Positions 54,015 through 61,972 of a stretch of 64,000 nt of DNA are shown piece after piece. The stretch is from positions 310,001-374,000 of the forward strand of contig NZ_CP159256.1 of NCBI RefSeq assembly GCF_040438645.1, read 5' to 3'. Source of the stretch: Mesorhizobium sp. WSM2240 (GTDB lineage: Bacteria > Pseudomonadota > Alphaproteobacteria > Rhizobiales > Rhizobiaceae). Position numbers and translations under genes: made by a program. The notes beneath the pieces were generated by a model. It ran no database searches, was not told where the DNA came from, and saw only the letters and a program-made list of their open reading frames with translations. Position 1 is the first letter of the stretch. Every line of letters starts with the position of its first letter.

Positions 54015-55301
54015 ATGAAAATTAGGGATTGCGATGACATTGCCACCTGGCTCGCGGAGGCTGGGCTGCTTGGCATCCGCAGCGAGGAATCACTTGTACA
54101 GGCCTTCTGCGAGCGTTGCGTCGAAGCAGGGCTGCCACTCGGCAAGGCATTCGTGATGATCGACACGCTGCACCCGATGCACGAGGCGCGCGCCTTCTTC
54201 TGGGACGAGGACGAATCGATCAGCTTCCGCGTAGAAGAATACCCGTCGAGCCGTGAGGGCAAGGGGGCGGAGTTGTGGAAGCGCAGCCCGTTTCTGCAGA
54301 TGTTGCGGCGGCGTGAATTGACCCTACGTTGCCGGCTCGAAGCAGGCGAAACGCGCGGCTTTCCGGCGATCGAGGAACTGCGCGATGCCGGCCAGACGGA
54401 CTATCTTGCGATCGTCTATCGTATCCGGCATGCGATGAGGGTCGAGGACGTCGACGCCTTCTACGCCCGCTGGACCACAGCGCGCCCGGGCGGATTCTCG
54501 GATGAGGAGGTCGCTGTTCTGTCCCGGCTTACTCCGCGTCTAGGGTTGGCGGTTCGCTCGGCTGCGCAGACAAGGCTCACCAAGACGCTGGTGGAGGCAT
54601 ATCTTGGCCAGGGGCCCGGCCGCCAGGTGCTGAGCGGCGGCATCCGCCACGGCTCAGTGAAGAGGATCAACGCCGTACTCTGGTTCTCCGACATTACCGG
54701 CTACACGAATCTTTCCGAGTCAGTTCAAAACGATCAACTCGTGCCGTTGATAAATGATTACGCAGAAGCGGTCATCGGCGCAGTGAAGGGCGCCGGCGGC
54801 GATGTGCTGAAACTGATTGGAGATGGAGTGCTGGCCATTTTCACCAGTTCGCGGCCCGAATATTCCTGTCGCGCCGCGGTGGAGGCAGAACGCGACATGC
54901 GTACACGGCTGCTGCGGCTTGCCAAACGCCGCGAAAACGCTGGCCTTCCTGTCGCCGACATTCACTTGGGCCTGCATGCCGGCAGGGTCTTCTACGGCAA
55001 TATCGGCACTCCGGACCGTCTCGACTTCACCGTTGTCGGCCAGCCGGTGAATGAGGTCAGCCGGATCAGCTCCATGTGCGAATCGGCCGGTCGCAATGTG
55101 CTTTGCTCATCGGAATTCGCCGAGCTGCTCCTCGGCGAGGAGCGGGAAAAGCTCGTTTCAGTCGGCCGGTTCGCGTTGCGTGGCGTCGGACGCGCACAGG
55201 AGCTCTTTACCCTTGATCCCGGCCTGAGCTTGGAAGGCTCTTCGCCTCGTCCACGGCGACGGCAGGGGCGAGGCTACTCGGAGGAAAGTGGACAAGCATG
55301 A
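54015..55301 (+). CDS. Class III adenylate/guanylate cyclase
   Basis: A 428-residue cytosolic cyclase. Residues 1-~185 form an N-terminal domain of unknown function (CERCVEAGLPLGKAFVMIDT, FRVEEYPSSREGKGAELW) seen in several rhizobial cyclases. Residues ~215-385 are the catalytic domain with metal Asp226 (FSDITGYTNLSESV) and Asp270 (LKLIGDGVLAIF), and FTVVGQPVNEVSRISSMCE for substrate and transition state; all are intact. Rhizobia use many such cyclases for symbiosis and stress signalling. It is a single gene, the second cyclase of the window. Confidence 0.9.
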   Translation: MKIRDCDDIATWLAEAGLLGIRSEESLVQAFCERCVEAGLPLGKAFVMIDTLHPMHEARAFFWDEDESISFRVEEYPSSREGKGAELWKRSPFLQMLRRRELTLRCRLEAGETRGFPAIEELRDAGQTDYLAIVYRIRHAMRVEDVDAFYARWTTARPGGFSDEEVAVLSRLTPRLGLAVRSAAQTRLTKTLVEAYLGQGPGRQVLSGGIRHGSVKRINAVLWFSDITGYTNLSESVQNDQLVPLINDYAEAVIGAVKGAGGDVLKLIGDGVLAIFTSSRPEYSCRAAVEAERDMRTRLLRLAKRRENAGLPVADIHLGLHAGRVFYGNIGTPDRLDFTVVGQPVNEVSRISSMCESAGRNVLCSSEFAELLLGEEREKLVSVGRFALRGVGRAQELFTLDPGLSLEGSSPRPRRRQGRGYSEESGQA

Positions 55302-55461
55302 ATTCCGGAACTTCAGATCAACTCGTTTAGGAGATTTCCCTCTCAAGGTTACTAAGAAACTGTCCGAAGTTTGTATACACGTTTCGGACAACGTGGCTGG
55401 ATAAGATCGGGCAGACCTGCGAGCACAGGGCCTAATCCGACCACGTTTATTCGTCGCGGAG
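55302..55461. other. Intergenic stretch
   Basis: No gene seen; noncoding up to the ScpB-like relic. Confidence 0.3.
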
Positions 55462-55600
55462 CTATTCCTCCCGTGTCTCCACGCTCTCTGAAACGATGGC
55501 AATGTCTCCCGCCAGCAGCGTCTCCTTCGAGAGTAACCCGGCATGCTCGAGAGCCTCGAAATCCGGTAGGTCGCGCAGTGTGGCCCCTTTAATGTTCAGG
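55462..55600 (-). pseudogene. ScpB-like C-terminal fragment
   Basis: Leftward, the frame ends ATLRDLPDFEALEHAGLLSK, ETLLAGDIAIVSESVETREE and TAG. The LRDLPD-ALE-AGLLSKE-LLAGD pattern recalls the end of rhizobial ScpB (segregation and condensation protein B). The rest of the protein is missing. Assigned from memory of the family. Confidence 0.45.
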
Positions 55601-55811
55601 GGTGGCCGATCAACGCCACTTTGACACCACCGCTGGGGCAGTCGGCACCCAAGAAGAAAAGGAAGTGACAGGCGTATTGTTCGAGTTGAGCTCGGAATCG
55701 CAATGTCAGCTTCTGGGCGATCCGGGCCCCAAAACCATTTGCTTCCGGCCAAACCGCGATGGCCACAAACGACGAGCCGTGGTGGTTAGCCGCCCTTCAC
55801 ATCAGGTTCCG
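55601..55811. other. Intergenic stretch without a recognised gene
   Basis: Frames here carry no family motif that I know; it looks like scar DNA between the ScpB relic and the S51 gene. Confidence 0.3.
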
Positions 55812-56489
55812 TCAGCACTGGAATCTGTGCCCTGCTAGGTGATCAATCGATCCCTGTGAGAGCCAAAGAAGATCGCCAATGCATTCCGCGACACCCTCCG
55901 TGATAACAATCCCATCTCCGTCTTGGCAAGCGATAATGGGCCGGGAATTGTGCATGCTATAGGCAAGCAGGTCCGGCAGGTAGCTTGGCTTTGACTGAAC
56001 ATGAGGAAAGAACTCGAACGGCACGAGATCGAGTGCCGCTCCGTCTTCAACGTCTTCAGGACGCCCGCCGCTGAACAGCGCATCCGCCGCGATCGTCGGG
56101 GTCATTAAGATAGCGCCGGCATTTGTGCCGATCAGAAGCCCCCCTTTGTTTGCCCAGTCCCGCAACGTCTTCTGCATGCCGCTGCGCCGTAGGCGAGTAA
56201 GAAAGGCGGCGGTATTTCCACCTGACAGATGGATCGCATCGCATGCCAGCAGGGCGTCCGTTTCGGCATCGCTGTGCTCCCGATCCAGGTCGTAGAAGAC
56301 GTCGAGGGTTAAGCCTCGTCGGGCATAGTAGGTTTGCCTCTCTATATAGAACCTGAAGTCAGGATGATCTGGACTTGACGGCATATATGCAATGCGAGGG
56401 CCGCGACCCTTCATCATTTCCATTAGGCGAACGTCGACCTTCTCGTTCGACGGGATAACTTGATCACTGTAGAGAACTGCATTGATCAT
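55812..56489 (-). CDS. Peptidase E (S51)-like protein with altered nucleophile
   Basis: A 225-residue class I amidotransferase-like protein. SSPDHPDFRFYIERQTYYAR, CDAIHLSGGNTAAFLTRLRR, and IACQDGDGIVITEGVAECIG match peptidase E / cyanophycinase relatives. In active members the nucleophile is serine in G-x-S-A-G-A; here the same place reads IGTNAGAILMTP, with Asn for Ser. So it may be catalytically dead, or a variant with another role. It is divergent from a small gene at 56625. Confidence 0.8.
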   Translation of the reverse strand: MINAVLYSDQVIPSNEKVDVRLMEMMKGRGPRIAYMPSSPDHPDFRFYIERQTYYARRGLTLDVFYDLDREHSDAETDALLACDAIHLSGGNTAAFLTRLRRSGMQKTLRDWANKGGLLIGTNAGAILMTPTIAADALFSGGRPEDVEDGAALDLVPFEFFPHVQSKPSYLPDLLAYSMHNSRPIIACQDGDGIVITEGVAECIGDLLWLSQGSIDHLAGHRFQC

Positions 56490-56624
56490 GATCGGATGGT
56501 TCTCGATTGAATGTCAGGTGGCAATGATAGGCCGCCCCGTCACCGGTCCACCGTCGGCTTGCCGTATCGTTTGGATTCCGGCCCGTTTCAGAGTATAATC
56601 AAAGTGGCTAGGGGAGTAGGCGTT

Positions 56625-56846
56625 ATGCCGTTGTCGAGTGTCAGGGGCGTAGTTTCTCCGGACGAGTTCGAGGTGCTGGAGGCTGTTTTCAGCGAGGCCT
56701 GTCAGGTATTGGGGATCGCTCGAAATTCGTCGCAAGGCGAACAGGTCGCTAAAAGGATCATGATCCTCTTCCAGTGTGGAATAGAAGACCGCGAGCTATT
56801 GACGGCGGTTCTGCAATCGGACGATCCCGACGACCAGGCTGCATAA
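56625..56846 (+). CDS. Small conserved rhizobial protein (73 aa)
   Basis: The ATG at 56625 follows AGGGGAG at good spacing. The protein (SPDEFEVLEAVFSEACQVLG, QVAKRIMILFQCGIEDRELL) is a helical, acidic type that I have seen in many rhizobial genomes without an assigned role. It lies between the S51 gene and an IS element. An in-frame upstream start at 56511 is less likely. Confidence 0.65.
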   Translation: MPLSSVRGVVSPDEFEVLEAVFSEACQVLGIARNSSQGEQVAKRIMILFQCGIEDRELLTAVLQSDDPDDQAA

Positions 56847-57021
56847 GCTGGATCATTCCTACTCGGGTGAGCGTCAGGCGGCAGAGATACCCCGCCCCAT
56901 GGCGAAAGTGATCCACCGTCCAGCGGCGTCTTAATTTGAATTTCCGCAAAAGGTGTCGTTTACGGAACGGCTGCTTTCCGCTGATGTCGCCCCAAAAACT
57001 GCCAGTCCGCTCATGATGCGG
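56847..57021. repeat. Intergenic repeat adjoining the IS element
   Basis: Contains GGAACGGCTGCTTTCCGCTG and CCCCAAAAACTGCCAGTCCG at 56962-57010, a member of the dispersed family also seen at 33440 and 47866. The IS1111 left inverted repeat starts at 57022, so the element seems to have landed in or beside this repeat. Confidence 0.5.
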
Positions 57022-57034
57022 TGGACGGCTCTCC
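57022..57034. repeat. IS1111 left inverted repeat
   Basis: TGGACGGCTCTCC, perfect complement of the sequence at 58356-58368. Confidence 0.8.
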
Positions 57035-57082
57035 TCCGCCTTGCGGCTATAGTCGCTGGGCCAGAGCTGAAGGAGAGCTGAG

Positions 57083-58105
57083 ATGGACAACGTTACGACG
57101 ATTGGTCTGGATATCGCGAAGTCCTTGTTTCAAGTCCACGGCGTAGATGCCGTGGGCCAGGTTGTCATTCGAAGGAAGCTGACCCGCGGGCGCGTGCTGG
57201 GGTTCTTCGAGAAACTGCCGCGATGTCTGGTCGGGATCGAAGCCTGCAGTTCCTCGCACTATTGGGCGAGAGAGCTGACCGCACGAGGTCATGATGTGCG
57301 ACTGCTGCCGGCACAGTACGTGAAGCCCTATTTGAAGCGACAGAAGAACGATGCGGCCGATGCCGAGGCCATCTGCGAGGCGGTGACCAGGCCGACCATG
57401 CGCTTCGTGCCGGTGAAGACGCCCGACCAGCAGAGTGTGATGATGTTGCACCGGGTTCGGTTGATGCTCAACCGCCAGCGCACGCAGATATCGAACGCCT
57501 TACGGGCCCATCTGTCCGAGTTCGGGATCGTAGCGCCGATCGGGCGTAACGGAATTGAGCAACTGCTCGTGGTCATCAACGATGATAACGACACGAGGAT
57601 ACCGGCTGACGCAAGGCTCTGCCTGCGAATGCTCGAGGCGCAGCTCACGGTCGTGAAGGCGCAGATCCTTGAAAACGATCGCAGGGTGCGGGCGAGTGCG
57701 CGAGAGACCGAGCTGGGTCGCAGGTTGATGGAGATACCAGGGGTGGGCCCGCTGTTGGCGAGTGCGTTTGTCGCGACCGTCGCCGATCCGCTCGCATTCA
57801 AGTCGGGGCGATGCCTCTCGGCCTGGATCGGGCTCGTTCCCAAGCAGAACTCAAGCGGGGGCAAGGAGAAGCTCGGCAGCATCTCCAAAGCCGGCAATCG
57901 CTACCTGCGCCAGCTGCTCGTGGTCGGAGCGATGGCGGTCATCCGCTATGCCGAGCGGCACGGCACGAGGCGACCCTGGCTCGTGCAGCTGATGGCACGG
58001 CGAACAACCAAGGTGGCGGCGGTCGCGCTCGCCAACAAGACCGCGCGGATGGTCTGGGCACTGATGACGAACGGCGAGCGCTACAAGGAGCCGATCATCG
58101 CGTAG
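57083..58105 (+). CDS. IS110-family transposase (DEDD)
   Basis: A 340-residue intact transposase. N-terminal RuvC-like DEDD domain: TTIGLDIAKSLFQVHG (first Asp), LVGIEACSSSHYWAREL (Glu), QKNDAADAEAICEAV (Asp pair). C-terminal Tnp domain: EIPGVGPLLASAFVATVADP, GRCLSAWIGLVPKQNSSGG and KAGNRYLRQLLVVGAMAVI, with the conserved serine region. GGAGAGCTGAG precedes the ATG. Length and motifs are full, so the element may be active. Confidence 0.95.
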   Translation: MDNVTTIGLDIAKSLFQVHGVDAVGQVVIRRKLTRGRVLGFFEKLPRCLVGIEACSSSHYWARELTARGHDVRLLPAQYVKPYLKRQKNDAADAEAICEAVTRPTMRFVPVKTPDQQSVMMLHRVRLMLNRQRTQISNALRAHLSEFGIVAPIGRNGIEQLLVVINDDNDTRIPADARLCLRMLEAQLTVVKAQILENDRRVRASARETELGRRLMEIPGVGPLLASAFVATVADPLAFKSGRCLSAWIGLVPKQNSSGGKEKLGSISKAGNRYLRQLLVVGAMAVIRYAERHGTRRPWLVQLMARRTTKVAAVALANKTARMVWALMTNGERYKEPIIA

Positions 58106-58355
58106 AACGACACAAGGCGCGCGATCGCCGACGAGGTTGGAAAGGGCGGACAGGAGCTGATGCACAAAGCCGGTTGAAACCGCCGGATCAGGAAAACCCA
58201 CTGGGGCCGTGCACCTCGAGTGCGAGCTTACGATCGGGACCTGAGCCGCGCGAATGGCATTATGGCCAGCGGCGCGTGAAAAGCCGCACTTACAGGTCGG
58301 ATACATGGCCGCACCAACCAGCAACTGCAAAATGCTCAAATAAACCCTTGCCAAC
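58106..58355 (+). ncRNA. Probable bridge/seek RNA region of the IS1111 element
   Basis: The 250 bases between the transposase stop and the right inverted repeat carry no protein-like frame. In IS1111-group elements the structured guide RNA that pairs with target and donor DNA lies exactly here. Exact ends, folds and loops cannot be derived by eye; only location and family logic support it. Confidence 0.5.
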
Positions 58356-58368
58356 GGAGAGCCGTCCA
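58356..58368. repeat. IS1111 right inverted repeat
   Basis: GGAGAGCCGTCCA, perfect complement of 57022-57034. Confidence 0.8.
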
Positions 58369-58417
58369 TACACGGCCCCCCAACCCGACATCTCGAGATA
58401 GGCTCGACTCCCAAATC

Positions 58418-59326
58418 CTAGACGCAGGCGCGGTCTTTCAGCCGCGCGAGTTGTTCCAGGCAAGCCTGCTCCACGATTTGGTGTAGTTCCGAAGTCCGCT
58501 CGCCAAGCCAAACCAGCGCTTCCTCGCTGATCACGTAATGCTTCGAGTAGCGTGCTTTCACATAAGCTTCATTTAACGTGTTGAACCAGGCGCGATGGCG
58601 TTGCTGCTCGCGGGGCCATGCCTCTGCAAGACGCCTGTCCTGGTCCTCAGCAAGTCCCCGCAGGAACGTCAGCTTGTGGGATGGCGGGCTATAGTTGGTG
58701 AGCACCAGAAGCAGTGTCGCGTAGGCATGTTCGATGGCTTGGTGGAGGTGAAAAGCCGCTTCCTTTTTCCGATCTGTTTTCAACACGTATAGAGAGGTGT
58801 CGAGGAATCCCCTGGCACCAGGGAAGCGATCGCTGAAATGCTCTTTGGCCGTCTGATATGTCTCTTTCGGCGTAAGCGGCTTGGGTTCGGCCAGCGGTTC
58901 GTCGTCGAGTTCGTAAAGAACGATGCCCTCGCGGCGAATGTCGGTGAAGAAATATTGCCCCTGCCGGAGCGCCGTGTTTACGAAGCGGCGGCTGTGTACG
59001 ATGAAGCTTGTCGGCGTCTTTACAGCGCGGTTGCGCACAAGGCTGTCCTTTGCCTTGTACCAATAGTCGAAATCGGCCAGCTTGTTGTTGTTGACGATCA
59101 CCAGCAGATCGAAATCGCTGCGGTAGCCCTTCATCGTATGCGGCTCATCCACCCAATCGCCGCGGGCGTAGGAGCCGAACAGGATGATCTTCAGGATGCG
59201 CCCGCTCTTCTTCCACTCGGTGCTGCTCAGCGCCAGGGCGTCCTCTAATTCGGCGTGCAGGATCTCGACGACACGGGCCAGTTCCTCCTGCTTGTGCTCC
59301 GGTAAATGATCGATGCTAGTCTTCAT
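58418..59326 (-). CDS. Nucleotidyltransferase-HEPN fusion protein
   Basis: A 302-residue protein. Residues ~38-120 are a minimal nucleotidyltransferase: ILFGSYARGDWVD (Gly-Ser motif 51-57) and YRSDFDLLVIVNN with Asp71 and Asp73. Residues ~165-290 are a HEPN domain: FHLHQAIEHAYATLLLVLTN and a candidate Arg259-X3-His263 in KARYSKHYV. HEPN-MNT pairs are normally two-gene toxin-antitoxin systems in which the MNT partner AMPylates the HEPN RNase; here both are in one chain, as in KNTase-HEPN fusions. The RX3H spacing is shorter than the usual RX4-6H, so RNase activity is uncertain. A degraded copy of its start region lies at 720-948. Confidence 0.85.
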   Translation of the reverse strand: MKTSIDHLPEHKQEELARVVEILHAELEDALALSSTEWKKSGRILKIILFGSYARGDWVDEPHTMKGYRSDFDLLVIVNNNKLADFDYWYKAKDSLVRNRAVKTPTSFIVHSRRFVNTALRQGQYFFTDIRREGIVLYELDDEPLAEPKPLTPKETYQTAKEHFSDRFPGARGFLDTSLYVLKTDRKKEAAFHLHQAIEHAYATLLLVLTNYSPPSHKLTFLRGLAEDQDRRLAEAWPREQQRHRAWFNTLNEAYVKARYSKHYVISEEALVWLGERTSELHQIVEQACLEQLARLKDRACV

Positions 59327-59500
59327 CCGGCCCTATGATTGATGCTGAGGGGATCCGCAGGCCACCCTTATAGCAGGCTCCAGCTCTCCGGGAAGGCTGC
59401 CTGCGCCTAGCCGCCCGATGCGCAGGGAAGCACTTCGGCAACCGGTTGGTTACGGTCACGACACATTTGCTGTCGCATCGGTGCAAAACCTTCATATCGC
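59283..59500. repeat. Long direct repeat, copy B
   Basis: The first ~14 codons and ~170 bases upstream of the nucleotidyltransferase-HEPN gene. It aligns with 720-948 in the same orientation (see copy A). The intact gene here suggests copy B is the parent or the better kept copy. Confidence 0.8.
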
Positions 59501-59784
59501 GGAGCTGTGGGTGCCCGCGTGTGGCGGGCATCCCCTGTCCGGCGTGCGCAGCCTTGGCTTGGCGGATGCTTTTAGGGCCGCTAGCTTCTGTGCTACGTGC
59601 TGCGTAATTGTTACGCTCGCGGCTTTAACGTTGAACAAATGCGTCAACTTTGCCGATTACATAACTGAAACATAACATAAAATTCTTGCTTCATCAGTTG
59701 CCGGTTTGCACCCTGCCTGCGAAAGTGTCCGTCACCGAACTTTAGAAGTAGAAGCCAAATTGCAATTCCCGCCAGGCAGGAGGA
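59501..59784. other. Intergenic stretch with an AT-rich part
   Basis: Divergent promoters for the nucleotidyltransferase gene and the kinase-like gene must lie here. The part 59600-59700 is AT-rich (for example CATAACTGAAACATAACATAAAA), unlike the GC-rich surroundings. No gene. Confidence 0.4.
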
Positions 59785-60671
59785 GTGTCCATGCTCACCG
59801 CTGCGCGATACGCCGAAGCCATCGGGCATCACGGCGAACTGGTTCAAGGCGTGTTCGAAGACGAGAATGCGCAGCTGCGGCGCGCGCTGGTCTCGCTGCC
59901 GTGCCGTCACCTGAAGTCCAAAGCCACTTTCAGGCCGAACGACAGCGAGAAGGTGAGCGTCGCGCCAGCTTCCTGCGAAAAGGCGAGGCGGGCGGCCGAG
60001 TTGACCCTGGACCTATTTGCGCGACCCCGGACCGGCGGCAATCTGATCATTGACAGCAACATCCCGTTGGCCGCGGGATGGGTTCCTCCACGGCCGATGT
60101 CCTGGCGAGTGTCCTGGCGGTTCTGGATTGTCTCGGAATCGAAGCGGCTTCCGACAAGATCATGCAAATTGCGGTTTCTGCGGAAACCGCGTGCGATTCT
60201 ACGTTATTCAAGCAGCAGGCGGTGCTGTTTGCCCACCGCGATGGCGTGGTTATGGAAGCCTTTTGCAAGCCGCTGCCGGCAATCGACATCATCAGCATCG
60301 ACACAACACCTTACGTGACGGTCAATACGCTGGAATTCGAGCCAGCGCGCTATGACCGGCCGGAAATCGAAACCTTCCGCCCGCTCCGTAGTCTCCTTCG
60401 AACAGCGATCAGGAACTCGGATGTCCGGCTGCTGGGCAGGGTCGCAACGGCGAGTGCGCGCATCAACGAGCGCTTCCTGCCGAAGCCGCGCCTGAAGGAG
60501 ATCGAAACGATCGGCGCCCGCTTCGGAGCCATCGGTACACAGGTTGCTCACAGCGGAACGGTCGTGGGGCTGATGTTCGACGCTATGGACCAAAAAACGC
60601 CCGAGAACATCCAACGCGCGGCAAGCGACCTGACAAGGATCGATTTCGAACCGACGATCTTTCGCCATTGA
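59785..60671 (+). pseudogene. GHMP-type kinase (PduX/BluE-like) with a frameshift in the ATP loop
   Basis: Up to residue ~98 the frame reads HHGELVQGVFEDENA, an L-threonine-kinase-like start, and NLIIDSNIPLAAG, then shifts. In the next phase it continues MGSSTADVLASVLAVLDCLG, ETACDSTLFKQQAVLFAH and HSGTVVGLMFDA to a stop at 60671. Restoring one base gives PLAAGMGSSTADV, the ATP-binding loop of GHMP kinases (P-x3-GxGSSAA). The family includes PduX and BluE, which phosphorylate L-threonine for cobalamin. Sequencing error or true decay cannot be told apart. Confidence 0.8.
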
Positions 60672-60694
60672 GACTTACGCGCCGGGAGGGAACA

Positions 60695-61795
60695 ATGCCG
60701 ACTCGTACACTGATGCGCAAGCTGGAAGATTTCGAAAACCCACGCATCGTACCACTCAGGCCAAATCTGTTCGGCGTCAGCTTCTTCCTGATGAAGCTCC
60801 TGCCTGCTCGCTTTATGCTGGAGCGCGCCGCCGAACAGGGTCACCTGAAACCAGGGGCGACGATTTGCGAATCCTCGTCCGGGACCTTCGGCCTTGCCCT
60901 GGCGATGCTGGCCGCACAGTTTGGATACCGGCTGATCCTCGTCAGCGACTGGGCGCTTGACCGCCATCTTCACCGTCGCCTCATCGAGCTTGGCGCCGAA
61001 GTCGAGATCGTCGGCAGGATTGCCGCCTCGGGAGGTTTCCAGCAGGCGCGGCTTGATCGCCTGGAGACCTATTTGCGCGACATTCCAGACAGCTACTGGC
61101 CCTCGCAATACTATAATCCAGACAATCCGCTCTCCTACGCCAAGATCGCCGAGCAGCTGATCGACAGGATAGGAAAGCTGGACTGTCTGGTAGGCCCTGT
61201 CGGCTCCGGCGGTTCAATGAGTGGAACGTGCCGCTACCTGCGGGTCCTGTTTCCCGAACTGCACGCAATCGGCGTCGATACGCCCAATAGCGTCCTGTTC
61301 GGCCAGCCGAGCGGCAGGCTCAATCTCAGCGGGCTCGGCGGCAATATCCTTCCAACCAACGTCGACCACTGCCAGTTCGATGAGGTCCACTGGCTGACAC
61401 CGGCAGAGGCGTTCCATGCAACGCATGAGCTCCATCGCAACCATGGTCTGTTCATGGCACCGACCAGCGGCGCTGCCTACCGGGTTGCCGAATGGTGGTC
61501 GCGCAACAATCCCGGCCAGACGGCCGTGGCGATATTTCCCGACGAAGGGCACAGATATATCGAGACGGTCTATAACGAGGAATGGCTCGGTACGGTGCCG
61601 GATTGGACCGCACCCGTGCGCGAAACCCCAGTAACGGTCACCACACCAACCCATCCCATGACGGGATGGTCGCGCTTTTCATGGGATCGCCGCACGCTCG
61701 AGGACGTCCTTGCGCAGCCCAGCACAACGAGCGGCGCCAGCGTGGCTGGAGCCAGCCCGGCGTGCACGCTCGCGGATGAAGCCTCGGCGGCGTGA
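60695..61795 (+). CDS. PLP-dependent beta-family synthase (cysteine-synthase-like)
   Basis: A 366-residue fold-type II PLP enzyme. Lys34 in SFFLMKLLPARFML is the likely Schiff-base lysine, ESSSGTFGLALAMLAAQFGY the substrate loop, VGPVGSGGSMSGTCRYL the phosphate loop. SbnA-type 2,3-diaminopropionate pathway enzymes and CysK-like synthases have this layout, and act on O-acetyl- or O-phospho-amino acids. GGGAGG lies before the ATG at 60695; a start at 60668 is less likely. It follows the kinase by 24 bases, so the product of that kinase may be its substrate. It has an ~45-residue C-terminal tail beyond the usual end. Confidence 0.82.
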   Translation: MPTRTLMRKLEDFENPRIVPLRPNLFGVSFFLMKLLPARFMLERAAEQGHLKPGATICESSSGTFGLALAMLAAQFGYRLILVSDWALDRHLHRRLIELGAEVEIVGRIAASGGFQQARLDRLETYLRDIPDSYWPSQYYNPDNPLSYAKIAEQLIDRIGKLDCLVGPVGSGGSMSGTCRYLRVLFPELHAIGVDTPNSVLFGQPSGRLNLSGLGGNILPTNVDHCQFDEVHWLTPAEAFHATHELHRNHGLFMAPTSGAAYRVAEWWSRNNPGQTAVAIFPDEGHRYIETVYNEEWLGTVPDWTAPVRETPVTVTTPTHPMTGWSRFSWDRRTLEDVLAQPSTTSGASVAGASPACTLADEASAA

Positions 61796-61972
61796 CGGCG
61801 GCAAACCCGCTTCTCATCCGATTTGCGGTAGGCGAGCGGGACAAGCGCGGAGTCGATCGGACCAGACGACCCAGTGATGCTCGTTGGCACTGGCCGATAG
61901 CGAGAGAAACTGATTTCCGAAGCGGGAGCGGCCCGGCCCGGCGATCCCGCACGCGATGAACTGGACGTAACT

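Larger units (their letters stand above)
57022..58368 (+). mobile_element. IS110-family, IS1111-group insertion sequence
   Basis: An apparently complete element bounded by perfect 13-base inverted repeats: TGGACGGCTCTCC at 57022-57034 and GGAGAGCCGTCCA at 58356-58368. It holds one transposase gene and a 250-base noncoding 3' segment. IS1111-group elements have such subterminal repeats and place their guide RNA downstream of the transposase, unlike the IS110 group proper. True ends are probably a few bases outside the repeats; no target duplication is expected for this family. Confidence 0.8.

Noticed and set aside
58418..59326. Two-gene HEPN-MNT toxin-antitoxin operon
   Set aside because: Both domains are in a single uninterrupted reading frame, so it is a fusion and not a pair.
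60695..61795. Straight cysteine biosynthesis gene (cysK)
   Set aside because: The lysine and substrate loops differ from CysK and the neighbours are a kinase and an exporter, so a specialised synthase is more likely.
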